From positions 2,046,001-2,110,000 of the forward strand of contig CAWCHV010000007.1 in NCBI GenBank assembly GCA_963795435.1: a stretch of DNA of 64,000 nt, in the 5' to 3' direction. This DNA is from JAFKFI01 sp963795435. Its GTDB lineage: Bacteria; Pseudomonadota; Alphaproteobacteria; Acetobacterales; Acetobacteraceae. How positions within the stretch are numbered: the stretch's first letter is position 1; each line of letters starts with the position of its first letter. Below are positions 34,310 to 42,881 of the stretch, piece after piece. The notes below the pieces were generated by a model, which saw nothing but the letters and a program-made list of their open reading frames with translations, did not search any database and was not told the origin of the DNA. The position numbers and the translations under genes are program-made.

Positions 34310-35292
34310 TTGGGCGACACGACCACGCCCCAGGGAAGGCGCCCGACCTGGATCGACTTCACTACCTCCAGCGAGGCCACGTCGATGACGGAGACGTCGT
34401 TCGAGAGGCCGTTGGTGGTCAGCAGGTATTTCTGGTCGGGCGTGAACGCCAGGTGCCAGACGCGCTGGCCGACCAGCAGATACTTACGCAGCTTGTAGGT
34501 CTGCGCGTCGAGCACGGCAACACGATTCGCCGGACCAAGTGCGACGAACGCGGTCTTGTCGTCATTGGTGAAGCGGATGCCGACCGGCTGGATGGCTTCG
34601 GCACGCAAGCCCTGCACGTCGAAGCGGATCTTGTGCGTGACCACGTGCTTCGCGGCGTCGATCACGCTGACTGTGCCGCCGAGCTCTGAGGAGACCCACA
34701 CTTCCGATCCGTCATGCTTGAACACGGCGATGCGCGGTCGGGGGTCCACCAGGACATTGGCCACCATCTTGCGCGTCTTGAAGTCGAGGAAATGCGCCAT
34801 GTTGGTGGTTTCGGACGTGTTGACGATGGTTTCTCCGTCGGGGCTCACCGCCATGCCCTCCGGCTCCACGCCGGTCGGGATCTGTGCCAGCACCTTGCGC
34901 GCCGGCACGTCGATCACGGTGATCATGTTGTCGTTCTCGTTCGACACGAAGAGTGGATTGCCCGAGACGTGCAGCGCGAACGTCTCGGGGTCCGGCCCCG
35001 ACGGCAAATCGCCGATGATGCTCAGCGTCTTCGCGTCGAGGATCTGGATGGTGTCGTCGTCGCTGGCGCAGACCAGGATTTCACTGCCGTCCTTGGTCAG
35101 GGTGATGCCGCGCGGCCGCTGACCGACCGGCACGGTCTTCACCGTCTTCATCTGGTCGAGGTCGATGACGCTCATCGTGTTGTCGCGCTCGTTCGTCACG
35201 TACGCCGTGTAGGCCCGCGCCGGGTGCGCCCAACTCGCGCCGGCAAGCACGCAGATGAGTGCAGCGCGTCGCGCGGTGGCAAGAAGGTTCAT
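34306..35292 (-). CDS. YVTN beta-propeller protein of the quinoprotein ABC system
   Basis: A 328-residue exported protein (signal ARRAALICVLAGASWAHPAR). It has repeated YVTN-type blades: AYVTNERDNTMSVIDL, LFVSNENDNMITVIDV, VWVSSELGGTVSVIDA and LLTTNGLSNDVSVIDV, each about 42 residues. This is the propeller component that goes with the PQQ-linked ABC cassette. It probably acts in the periplasm as a binding or scaffold protein. Start ATG 35292 overlaps the stop of the binding-protein gene (ATGA). Confidence 0.9.
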   Translation of the reverse strand: MNLLATARRAALICVLAGASWAHPARAYTAYVTNERDNTMSVIDLDQMKTVKTVPVGQRPRGITLTKDGSEILVCASDDDTIQILDAKTLSIIGDLPSGPDPETFALHVSGNPLFVSNENDNMITVIDVPARKVLAQIPTGVEPEGMAVSPDGETIVNTSETTNMAHFLDFKTRKMVANVLVDPRPRIAVFKHDGSEVWVSSELGGTVSVIDAAKHVVTHKIRFDVQGLRAEAIQPVGIRFTNDDKTAFVALGPANRVAVLDAQTYKLRKYLLVGQRVWHLAFTPDQKYLLTTNGLSNDVSVIDVASLEVVKSIQVGRLPWGVVVSPK

Positions 35293-36515
35293 TTCAGCTT
35301 GCATTGCGTTTCCGGCCGGTCGATGCCGAGCGTGTCGAGCGCCGTCACCTGGTGCAGGAAGCCGGCCTGCGGCGAGATCGAGACCACCGTGCGCCCGTCG
35401 GCCAGCAGAATCGGTTGACGGAGTTGCCAGTCCCAGTCGCGCAAGGTGAGCGTCTGTCCCTTGTAGGCCGCCACGCCGAAGCCCGGTTTCCGCATGTCCT
35501 GCATGATCGCCGCCGGGTCCGTCGAGCGGCTGCGGCTCGCCGCTTCGCCCACCATTCGGCAAGCGACCCAGGCCTGCATGTCGAGCGGCGACATGGTGCG
35601 ATGTGCGGCGCGCATGAAGCGGTCCTGCAACTGCGTCCCGCCCCAGGACTCGCTGTTGGGGTCCCACGTCACCGGCCGCAGCCCGGCGGACCCGGCAACC
35701 GGCCGCGCGTCCCAGGTGCGGTAGGGGAGATAGCCGGCGAACACCTCGCTCTCGTCCGCCGTCACCAGCACGTCGTATTCGGGCAGTCCTTGCGTGAACA
35801 CCGGCATCTGCTGCTGCGTCTGCGCGACGCCGGAATCGGTCTCTCGCGCCCCACCGGTGTCCTTGTATTCGAGCTCCTTCACGATGCGCGCGCCGAACCG
35901 CTTGGCCGAGCGCCGATAGGCGTCCGCCAGCAGCGCGTCGTCGGGATGCGAACCGTAGGCCAGCACCCAACGCGACCACTTCTTCCACACGAGATACTGC
36001 GCCAGCGCGTCGGCCAACATGCTCCGGCTCGGCGCGACATGAATCACGTTATCGCGACACTCCTGCTGCCGCAGCGCGTCATCCGGGGCAGCAATGTTGA
36101 AGAATGTCAGCCCCTGCTTCTGGCCGTCTTGCGCCAGGCTCAGCAGTGGCGCGGCCCGAAGGTCGGTCAGGATCAGCGCGACGCCCTGCCCAACGAGCGT
36201 TTCCAGCGCCGCTCCCGCCCCCGCATCCGCGCGGACCGGAGCGTCCAAGAGCTCGAACCGCTGGTTCATGAACTGGCCCGTCGTGTTGTTGTCGGCAATC
36301 GCCAGCTTGGCGCCGGCCAAGCCATCGTCGGGCGCCTGCTTGTCGAGCAGCGAGATGGTCGGCCGCCGCGCGGTCGAGCGAAGGTAGCCAAGCTTGACCG
36401 CCGGCGTGTCGGCGCGGGACCGGCCCGGCGGGGCGACAAGCGACGCGCCGGCCGCCGTCGCGATCAAGGCGCGCCTGCCGAAGCCGCCGCGTGGCACCGC
36501 CTCTGGACGTGTCAT
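35289..36515 (-). CDS. ABC substrate-binding protein of the quinoprotein ABC system
   Basis: About 408 residues with a likely Tat leader (GFGRRALIATAAGASLVAP). The fold is that of type I (branched-chain amino acid-like) binding proteins: KLGYLRSTARRPTISLLDKQ, AKLAIADNNTTGQFMNQRFE, LVGQGVALILTDLRAAPLLS and a cysteine pair ECRDNV and VACRMVG. In this cluster type the binding protein accompanies an exporter-like ABC module, so it may recognise a cofactor or maturation intermediate. This is inferred. It is the first gene of the leftward five-gene operon. Confidence 0.9.
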   Translation of the reverse strand: MTRPEAVPRGGFGRRALIATAAGASLVAPPGRSRADTPAVKLGYLRSTARRPTISLLDKQAPDDGLAGAKLAIADNNTTGQFMNQRFELLDAPVRADAGAGAALETLVGQGVALILTDLRAAPLLSLAQDGQKQGLTFFNIAAPDDALRQQECRDNVIHVAPSRSMLADALAQYLVWKKWSRWVLAYGSHPDDALLADAYRRSAKRFGARIVKELEYKDTGGARETDSGVAQTQQQMPVFTQGLPEYDVLVTADESEVFAGYLPYRTWDARPVAGSAGLRPVTWDPNSESWGGTQLQDRFMRAAHRTMSPLDMQAWVACRMVGEAASRSRSTDPAAIMQDMRKPGFGVAAYKGQTLTLRDWDWQLRQPILLADGRTVVSISPQAGFLHQVTALDTLGIDRPETQCKLK

Positions 36516-36693
36516 GGCGGCCAGCATGATGGAGCAGCCGCGCCCATTCAAGCCGGCGCGGCGATCCTCACGCTCGCGCGACTATTCTGCTGCTCGCTCC
36601 ATCGGGTCCGGCCAGCTACAAGCAGTAATGGCGGCATGGCGCGATCGTCGGCGCAGGGCTCGAATCGTCCTGGCCACTCGCGAGGAGACAGCG

Positions 36694-36906
36694 ATGGACA
36701 CGGTCGACCTTATCGTTCTGGCTTGTACACTGGCGGACCCGGGCGCGTGCCACGAGTATCATCTGCTGTTCCAGTCCGAAGGCTCGCTGCGGAGCTGCAC
36801 CATGCAGGCGCCGCCGTATTTGGCGCAATGGGCGGAGGAGCATCCGAAATTCCGCGTGGTGCGTTGGCACTGCGAATGGCCCGATCACGAGGACCGGAAA
36901 AGCTGA
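36694..36906 (+). CDS. Small conserved-looking protein near quinoprotein ABC genes
   Basis: A 70-residue protein starting at ATG 36694 with GAGGAGA upstream. It reads MDTVDLIVLACTLADPGACH, then HLLFQSEGSLRSCTMQAPPY and VVRWHCEWPDHEDRK. Four cysteines are present and there is no cleavable signal peptide of ordinary length. It is divergent from the ABC operon and precedes a cytochrome c gene on the same strand. I do not recognise a function. Confidence 0.6.
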   Translation: MDTVDLIVLACTLADPGACHEYHLLFQSEGSLRSCTMQAPPYLAQWAEEHPKFRVVRWHCEWPDHEDRKS

Positions 36907-36989
36907 CCTCTCGGGCGCTGGCCGCGTTGACACGGATCGGCCGTCGCCTGAGGCTTTCCAAGCATGTCAACCGAGCAAAGGGAGATCGC

Positions 36990-37379
36990 GTGGTGCGAGC
37001 CGCATTTCTGGCCGTGACTTTAGTCGTCGTGTCTGGCGCGCCCGCATTGGCGCAGGACGCGGCGGCGGGCGAAAAGGATTTCATCGTGTGTCGCGCCTGC
37101 CATCAGATCGGTCCCAACGCGAAGAACGCGGTCGGGCCGGTGCTGAACGGTGTCATCGGACGCAAGGCGGGCACCTATGCGGGCTACACCTACTCGCCGG
37201 CCAACAAGGATTCCGGCATCACCTGGACACCGGAGGAGCTCGACAAATACCTGACCTCTCCTCAAACCGTAGTGCCGCACACGAAGATGATCTTTCCGGG
37301 CTTGAAGGATGCCCAGAAGAGAAAGGACGTCATCGCGTATCTCGAACAATTCGGACCGGACGGCCAGAAGAAGCAGTAA
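36990..37379 (+). CDS. Class I cytochrome c (c2/c550-like)
   Basis: A 129-residue exported cytochrome from a GTG at 36990 with GGGAGA upstream. Signal peptide: AAFLAVTLVVVSGAPALAQD. The heme site is CRACH in FIVCRACHQIGPNAKNAVGP and the sixth ligand methionine is in TKMIFPGLKDAQKRKDVIAY, the standard class I layout with the GxMxFxG-type turn. It would carry electrons in the periplasm, probably from XoxG to an oxidase. Its neighbours support a role in methanol oxidation. Confidence 0.93.
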   Translation: MVRAAFLAVTLVVVSGAPALAQDAAAGEKDFIVCRACHQIGPNAKNAVGPVLNGVIGRKAGTYAGYTYSPANKDSGITWTPEELDKYLTSPQTVVPHTKMIFPGLKDAQKRKDVIAYLEQFGPDGQKKQ

Positions 37380-37432
37380 GTCGGACGACGGGACAGCGAC
37401 GGGTTTCAGGCGCCGGCGCTGTCCCCCGCAGA

Positions 37433-38012
37433 TCAGTTCGGCAGGGCGCCCGAAGCCTTCGCGACGTGGGTGGCGATCGCGTCCATCAGCGGCGGCGACA
37501 GGCAGTCATAGGGCTCAAGTCCGAGCTCCTTCAACCTGCCACGGATCGCGCCCATCCTGTCCGGGCTGACACCCAACTCGATGACGGACGACACGAACGC
37601 GGCGAATTCCGGCGCCGCCCAGCCCTGCTCCTGGAACAGTTCCGGGTGGACGAAATCGAGCCCGTAGAACGGATGGTTCTTGTTCTCGATCCGGCCGAAC
37701 ATATGAGCGCCACACGCCTTGCACGCATAGCGCTGGATCGTCGCGCTCGGATCGACCACAGCGAGCTTGTCGCCATTCTCGATCACGCTGACATTGTCGC
37801 GCGGCACGACGGCGACCACCGAAAATGCGGCCCCCTCCGGCTTCCAGCACTTGGTGCAGCCGCAGATGTGGTTGTGGGCGATCTGCCCCTTCACGGCAAC
37901 CTTCACCGGGTTTTCCGCGCATTTGCAAACGAGCGTTCCCCCAGAGAAGCTTTGGCTGCCTGGCTTCACGCCTTGGTCCACGGAAGGATGAATCGAGAGT
38001 CGCGTCCGACAT
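37433..38012 (-). pseudogene. gfa: S-(hydroxymethyl)glutathione synthase Gfa, frame broken at the start
   Basis: The body is an intact Gfa: FSGGTLVCKCAENPVKVAVK, CGCTKCWKPEGAAFSVVAVV, CKACGAHMFGRIENKNHPFY and LSPPLMDAIATHVAKASGAL. The zinc-binding cysteines (CxC, CxxC, CxxC) are all there. The best start, ATG 38012 with GGGGAGAG upstream, reads MSDATLDSSF, one base out of phase with the homologous LSIHPSVDQGVKP that should follow. One base too many within the first five codons explains this. A TTG at 38026 is in frame but its codon lies in the ribosome site. Gfa speeds the addition of formaldehyde to glutathione, feeding FrmA. Confidence 0.82.
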
Positions 38013-38282
38013 CGTTCTCTCCCCAATTTGCTTCCCAGATTGCCCGGGCTTCAGCCATTCTCCCAGTCGCGCTGCGACGGACGGCCCAGTTGTCAAGGCC
38101 GAAGGAAGAATAGCGCCGACGAGACGTTTCGGCAAAGACCGCGAGGCGGACCGCTCTATCCCTACGCGACCCACCAGATCCGAGAGATCCGCGGAGTAGC
38201 GCGACGTGGCGCGCCGGCCGGCAGCCGGGCTGGGCCGGCTGAACGCGTTCTATCGGCGCCAACTCGGCGGACGCCTGCTCTC

Positions 38283-39280
38283 TCAGGCGCCCGGCGCGCG
38301 CTCCCTGAAGCACCATTCGGCCTTGGGATCCTTGGCCGACAGAATGGTCGCGATGCACAACGCGTCGGCGGATAGCCCGGTGTGATGCGCGGGCGTGAAG
38401 CTGTAGGTGCCGACCAGCCCGGCGTAGCCCGTTGTGCTGTTGAGCGCGTTGCGGATCGCCTTCGGATCGAAGCTCTTCTCGCTCTCGACGATCTTCTTGA
38501 TCAGGTGCAGGAAGTCGGAATAGGGCGCGGCCGCGACCGCCCGCGCCGTCCTCGGCCTGTGGGTATTTCTGTAGCTTCTTGGCACTCGCCTGTTGCAACG
38601 GTCCGGGACTTTCCGCGGCGGTGAAGGACAGATTCGGAAATGAATGGAGAAGACGTTCTTCTGCGCCGTCTCGGGCGCCAGCTTCAGCAGCGCGAGCGAC
38701 AGCAAGCCGTTCTGGCCGCAGATCGGCGGAACCATTGCTGGGAGTCCAGAGCATTGAACACCGCCGCCGCCTGCGGCGTGTTGGCGGTCCACATCACGAT
38801 GCCCTCCGCGCCCGACTTGCGTAGGTTGGCGATGTAGGGATTGAGGTCGGGCGCGGTGAGCGGATACACCTGGATGTCGGTGGGCTTGAGCCCCGCCTTG
38901 TCTAGCACGGCCTTGGTCGCTGTGGTCGCCTTCTCGCCAAACGCGGTGTTCTCCTGCAGGATACCGACCTTCTTCACGCCGAGCTTGTCGATGAGGTAGT
39001 GGCCGACGGTGTCGGCCTCCTGCGCCGTGTTGAAGCAGAGCTGGAAATTGGTCGGATATTTCTCGCCGTCGCCCACCTCGGCGGATGGCGTAGACGGCTT
39101 GCACGATGTTCTGCTGCCGCCCCACCGCGAGTGCCGAGAGCGATTGCGACGAGCCGGTCCTGTGGTCTGACGGATCCAGCCGACGCGCACCACCTCCTCG
39201 CCGCGCGCGCGGCGCAAGGTGACGCCGGCCGCGAGCCCGGCCGCCGTGCCGGCCAGCAGTTGCCGGCGATCCAGGTTCAT
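38283..39280 (-). pseudogene. livK: Decayed branched-chain amino acid binding protein gene
   Basis: Starts at ATG 39280 with a clear leader (MNLDRRQLLAGTAAGLAAGV) and EEVVRVGWIRQTTGP, then an internal deletion of roughly 80 or more codons and frame changes. Recognisable pieces continue as NIVQAVYAIRR, DTVGHYLIDKLGVKKVGILQ, GAEGIVMWTANTPQAAAVFN, GQNGLLSLALLKLAPETAQK and DFLHLIKKIVESEKSFDPKA, spread over all three frames, and end at a stop at 38283. This is a type I periplasmic binding protein of the Liv/Hba family. At least three frameshifts make it non-functional. Confidence 0.85.
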
Positions 39281-39299
39281 CGTCAGGTTCACCTCCGCA

Positions 39300-39965
39300 T
39301 CAATGGTGTTGCTTGGCGCCGACATAGGCGCTCGCAACGACATCGCTCCGCGCCAGCTCGGCGGCACGCTCAACCATCTGCTCGACCAGCAGGATTGTGG
39401 CACCCGCCTTCCGCACCCGCAGCAGCACGTCGAGCACCTGATCGACGATGATCGGCGCGAGGCCGAGCGAGGGTTCGTCCAGCATCAAAAGGCGCGGCTC
39501 GCGCATGAGCGCCTGGGCGATCGCCAGCATCTGCTGCTGCCCGCCCGACAGCACGCCGGCGCGCGACCGGCGGCGCTCGGCGAGCGCCGGGAACAGCTCG
39601 AACACACGCGCATAACGCGCCGCCGCCTCGCCTCGGCCGATGCGGACGCCGTACAGCCCGAGTTCGAGATTGTCGTCGACGCTCTGCTAGCGGAACAGCC
39701 GCCGTCCCTCGGCCACGTGCAGAACGCCGGCGTCCACCACCTGGTTCGGCGCGGCACCCGTGAGGTCGGCTCCGGCGAACACGATGCGGCCGCGCCGTGG
39801 GCGAAGTAGGCCGGAATTCGCGCGCAGCAAGGTGCTCTTGCCCGCACCGTTGCTGCCGACCAGGGCGACGATGCTGCCCTGCTCGACGGCGAGGCTGACA
39901 TCCTCGAGCACGCCGACATGGCCGTACCCGACGTCGATCGCCTCGACTTGCAGCAATGCGGTCAT
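39300..39965 (-). pseudogene. livF: livF-type ATPase gene with an in-frame nonsense codon
   Basis: The frame is continuous from ATG 39965 to the stop at 39300 except for a TAG at 39687-39689. Before it: VALVGSNGAGKSTLLRANSG (Walker A) and GVLHVAEGRRLFR. After it: QSVDDNLELGLYGVRIGRGE, GVLSGGQQQMLAIAQALMRE (signature), LLMLDEPSLGLAP (Walker B) and LLVEQMVERA. The stop therefore separates Walker A from the rest, and both pieces would be inactive. It overlaps livG by four bases, as in an intact liv operon. Confidence 0.88.
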
Positions 39966-40662
39966 GGCGCGGCCTCCGCCAACGGGCGCGCGCCCATAGA
40001 CGCGGCGATCGCCCGGGGTTCGGCGAACACGGCGTCCGGCGGGCCTTCCGCGAGCACGTTGCCCCGGTCGAGCACCGTGACCTGACGACAGATATCGGCG
40101 ACCAGTTCCAGATGGTGCTCGACGATGACGACCGTGACGCCGAGATCGGCGATCGAGCGGATCAGCGCGCCAAGCTTGTCGAGTTCCGTCAGCGACAGCC
40201 CGGCCGCTGGCTCGTCGAGCAGCAGCAGGCGCGGCCGTCCGATCAGCGCGCGCGCAATCTCCGCCAATCGCTGCTGGCCGTGCGGCAACTCGCCCGCCTG
40301 CTCATGCACCCGCTCGCCCAACCCGACGAAGCCAAGGAAGTGCTGCGCCTGGCTCACCGACGCCGCGTGCTCGCGACGCGCGGCGCCCACAGTGCGACCT
40401 CGATGGTGCTCGCGCGTTCGGCGGCGAACGCGCCGAGCATGGCGTTCTCGGTCGCGGTTAGCTCAAGCAGCAGCTTGGGCGTCTGGAATGTGCGGCCGAC
40501 GCCGAGGCGCGCGATGCCGGCCGTGGAACGTCCGACCACTTCGACATCGTCCAGGCGGATGGAGCCCGCGTCAGGCCGGAAGAAGCCGCAAATCATGTTC
40601 AGCATTGTGGTCTTGCCCGAGCCATTCGGCCCGGCGATGGCGTGGACGCTGGCGGCTTCCAC
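39962..40662 (-). pseudogene. livG: livG-type ATPase gene, 5'-truncated and frameshifted
   Basis: The N-terminal ~30 residues are missing; homology begins at EAASVHAIAGPNGSGKTTML (Walker A) and runs through ARLGVGRTFQTPKLLLELTA to IEVALWAP. A frameshift near 40370-40390 follows, after which the other frame gives EHAASVSQAQHFLGFVGLGE, LPHGQQRLAEIARALIGRPR and LLLLDEPAAGLS. The upstream edge is fused to the first codons of livM by a deletion. Non-functional. Confidence 0.85.
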
Positions 40663-40705
40663 GCACGCGCGCCGCGCCCGCGCGCGGGATGGCGCGTTCA
40701 GACAT
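40663..40705 (-). pseudogene. livM: livM start remnant fused to livG by deletion
   Basis: ATG 40705 overlaps the livH stop (40698-40700) in the way an intact livH-livM junction would. Only about 14 codons (MSERAIPRAGAARV) follow before the sequence becomes the inside of livG. The whole membrane domain of LivM is missing, implying a deletion of roughly a kilobase. Confidence 0.6.
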
Positions 40706-40759
40706 TGCGCGCTTCCGGCTGACCAAACAGGCCACGCGGCTGGATCAGCAGGATTACTA
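40698..40759 (-). pseudogene. livH: livH 3' fragment, beyond the IS element
   Basis: Reads VILLIQPRGLFGQPEARN to a TGA at 40698. This is the typical LivH C terminus (last hydrophobic helix followed by the RPxGLFG motif). It is the continuation of the 5' fragment that ends at 41908 on the other side of the insertion element. Confidence 0.8.
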
Positions 40760-41836
40760 GTGGAGCGAATCTAACGCTTGGTGCCCTCGACGCACGGCGG
40801 CGATGATCTTGTCCGGGTCCTTGGTCCAGCGGAAGGGGCGCGGGTCGTCGTTGGCCTGTGCGACGTAGCGATTGATTGCCTGCTGGAGCGAGACGATGGA
40901 ATGGAACACGCCGCGCTTGAGCCGCTGCTTGGTGAGTTTGGCGAAGAAACCCTCGACGGCGTTCACCCAGGACGCCGAGGTTGGCGTGAAGTGGAACGTG
41001 AAGCGCGGGTGCCGTGCGAGCCATCCGATCACCTTGGGGTGCTTGTGGGCGGCGTAGTTGTCCAGGATCACGTGGATCAGCTTGCCGGCGGGGATGTCGC
41101 GCTCGATGGCGTTGAGGAAGCGGATGAACTCCTGGTGGCGATGGCGCTGCATGCAACGGCCGATCACGCGGCCCGCCAGCACGTCGAGGGCTGCGAACAG
41201 TGTGGTCGTGCCGTGCCGCTTGTAGTCGTGCGTCATCGTGCCGCACCGTCCGCGCTTGAGCGGCAGACCCGGCTGGGTGCGGTCCAACGCCTGGATTTGG
41301 CTTTTCTCGTCGACCGACAGCACGACGGCGTGGGCCGGCGGATCGACGCACAGACCGACGATGTCACGCAGCTTGGCCGCGAAGCGCGGGTCGTTGGACA
41401 GCTTGAATTGGCGCAGCCGGTGGGGTTGCAGGCCATGCACGCGCCAGATGCGCTGCACCGAGCTGACGCTGATCAGGACCTGCTTGGCCATCGCCGGCGC
41501 GGTCCAGTGCGTCGCTTCGCCGGGAGGCGGCCCGAGTGTGAGCGCCACCACCCGTTCGGCGACCTCCGGGGCCAGCGGTGCGATGCCCGGCGGGCGGGTC
41601 TTGTCGCGCAGCAGGCCATCCACGCCCTCCTGCATGAACCGCTCCTGCCAGCGCCAAACGCAGGTCTTGGCCACCCGCGCCCGACGCATGATCTCGGCCG
41701 TGCCGCAACCTTCGGCGGTCAGCAGCACGATCCGCGCGCGCCAGGCGTGTTTCTGTGGCCTGTTGCGGTCGGCGGCGATGACGAGCAGCCGCTCGCGGTC
41801 CGCAGGAGTGACGTCGACGATGGTGCCAGTGCGCAT
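40757..41836 (-). CDS. IS630-family transposase
   Basis: A roughly 359-residue transposase. The N-terminal helix-turn-helix region reads CGTAEIMRRARVAKTCVWRW. The DDE catalytic residues are in VVLSVDEKSQIQAL, HVILDNYAAHKHPKVIGWL and TSASWVNAVEGFFAKLTKQR. The frame is intact and the start MRTGTIVDV (41836) lies close to the right end of the element. The stop codon TAG is formed by the terminal bases of the element together with the TA target. It probably catalyses its own transposition into TA sites. Confidence 0.93.
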   Translation of the reverse strand: MRTGTIVDVTPADRERLLVIAADRNRPQKHAWRARIVLLTAEGCGTAEIMRRARVAKTCVWRWQERFMQEGVDGLLRDKTRPPGIAPLAPEVAERVVALTLGPPPGEATHWTAPAMAKQVLISVSSVQRIWRVHGLQPHRLRQFKLSNDPRFAAKLRDIVGLCVDPPAHAVVLSVDEKSQIQALDRTQPGLPLKRGRCGTMTHDYKRHGTTTLFAALDVLAGRVIGRCMQRHRHQEFIRFLNAIERDIPAGKLIHVILDNYAAHKHPKVIGWLARHPRFTFHFTPTSASWVNAVEGFFAKLTKQRLKRGVFHSIVSLQQAINRYVAQANDDPRPFRWTKDPDKIIAAVRRGHQALDSLH

Positions 41837-41905
41837 ACGCCCGAGTCGCACGCCGATCCGAGCCGGGGGAATCCCAAAAGGACTCGACCGTCAGATTTCA
41901 TCCAC
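40760..41905. mobile_element. IS630-type insertion sequence inside livH
   Basis: Ends are inverted repeats: CTAGTGGAGCGAATCTAACG on the left and, read inward from the right, CTAGTGGATGAAATCTGACG (16 of 20 match). Each end is flanked by TA (40758-40759 and 41906-41907), the duplication typical of IS630/Tc1 elements. The element is about 1,146 bp and contains one intact transposase gene. It interrupts the last transmembrane segment of a livH gene, which resumes on both sides. Confidence 0.92.
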
Positions 41906-41907
41906 TA

Positions 41908-42672
41908 GCAGCAGCACGAAGGTGGACGCCTGTTGATAACCCGGCGAGAGCAGCGAGCCGCCGAGCGCCTCGGCCAATCCGAGAATCTACCTCGGCCAAT
42001 CCGAGAATCTAATTGGCCACCAGTGCGCCCCGATCACCAGCAGAGCCAGGCCAAGCTGCGTCGAGGCGTACAGCACCGGCGAGGCGAGCAGTCCCGCGAC
42101 AGCCGCGAAGCCGCCGCCGAGAAAGAACGACCATCGGCTGAGTCGTCCGGGGTCGATACCGCGCAGCAGCGCCGCGTCGCGGTCCTCCGCCACCGCCATC
42201 ACCGCTCTGCCCGAGCGCGTGCGATAGAACCGATCGATCAACACGATCATCAGCGCCGTCCCGACGATCAGGGCGATCTGATAGGAACTCGTGCGCATCC
42301 CGGCGACGGTGAGTGTCGTCATCGACAGCGGCGCCGGCGGGTCGACACGGATCGGGTCCGGCCCCCAGGCGCGACCGACCGGATTGTCGATGATGAGCGA
42401 GTAGGCGAGCGTCGAAATGATCCAAGTGTGGCTGACCGATGAGCGTCGAACGACCGGCGCGACGGCGACTGCGTTCTCGATCAGCGCGATCAGCCCAACG
42501 AACACGGCCGCCGCCGCCAGCGCGCTCGCGCCGATCATCGCCCCCAGCATCACGAGGTCGCCCTGCGCGAAATCGAACACGTTGGTTTGTCGATACAAGA
42601 CGTTGAACCCGGCCGCGATCAACGCGTACAGGCTCCCTGCCGCGAGCCCGTTCGGAATGATTCGAAATCCAT
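41908..42672 (-). pseudogene. livH: livH 5' fragment, decayed
   Basis: The permease is recognisable: IIPNGLAAGSLYALIAAGFN, FDFAQGDLVMLGAMIGASAL, GRAVMAVAEDRDAALLRGID and FFLGGGFAAVAGLLASPVLY. The likely start, ATG 42672 with GGGGAGG upstream, is one base out of phase with the body. Near 41990 a 22-bp duplication, a frame change and a small deletion join GLALLVIGAH to ILGLAEALGGSLLSPGYQQA. The IS element then splits the last helix. It is a multi-hit pseudogene. Confidence 0.85.
41969..42012. repeat. 22-bp tandem duplication in the livH pseudogene
   Basis: CTCGGCCAATCCGAGAATCT plus TA(C/A) occurs twice in direct succession (41969-41990 and 41991-42012). Twenty-two is not a multiple of three, so the duplication shifts the livH frame and creates the stop after FSDWPR. 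Confidence 0.85.
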
Positions 42673-42881
42673 CCGCGGGCTGGCCTCCCCGCTCGCTCTG
42701 GTTGGCGTTTGCGCGCGGCAATGTCCGGGCGGAGCAGCGCACAAGTCAAGCCGGACGCCATTGCGCGATTTCTCGGCGACCGCCATCATCGCGGTCACGG
42801 GGACTGACAAGAACAGTCGTGACCTGCTGCGGCCGATCGGATTGCGGGGCATCGTCGAGGGGTTCTGAGAGCGGAGGACCA

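Noticed and set aside
38013..38282. A gene between gfa and the livK remnant
   Set aside because: Open frames on both strands lack start sites and codon pattern; nothing recognisable was found.
42587..42868. A 93-residue plus-strand ORF upstream of the GST gene
   Set aside because: It overlaps the start of the livH pseudogene, has no recognisable motif and its only appeal is an open frame.
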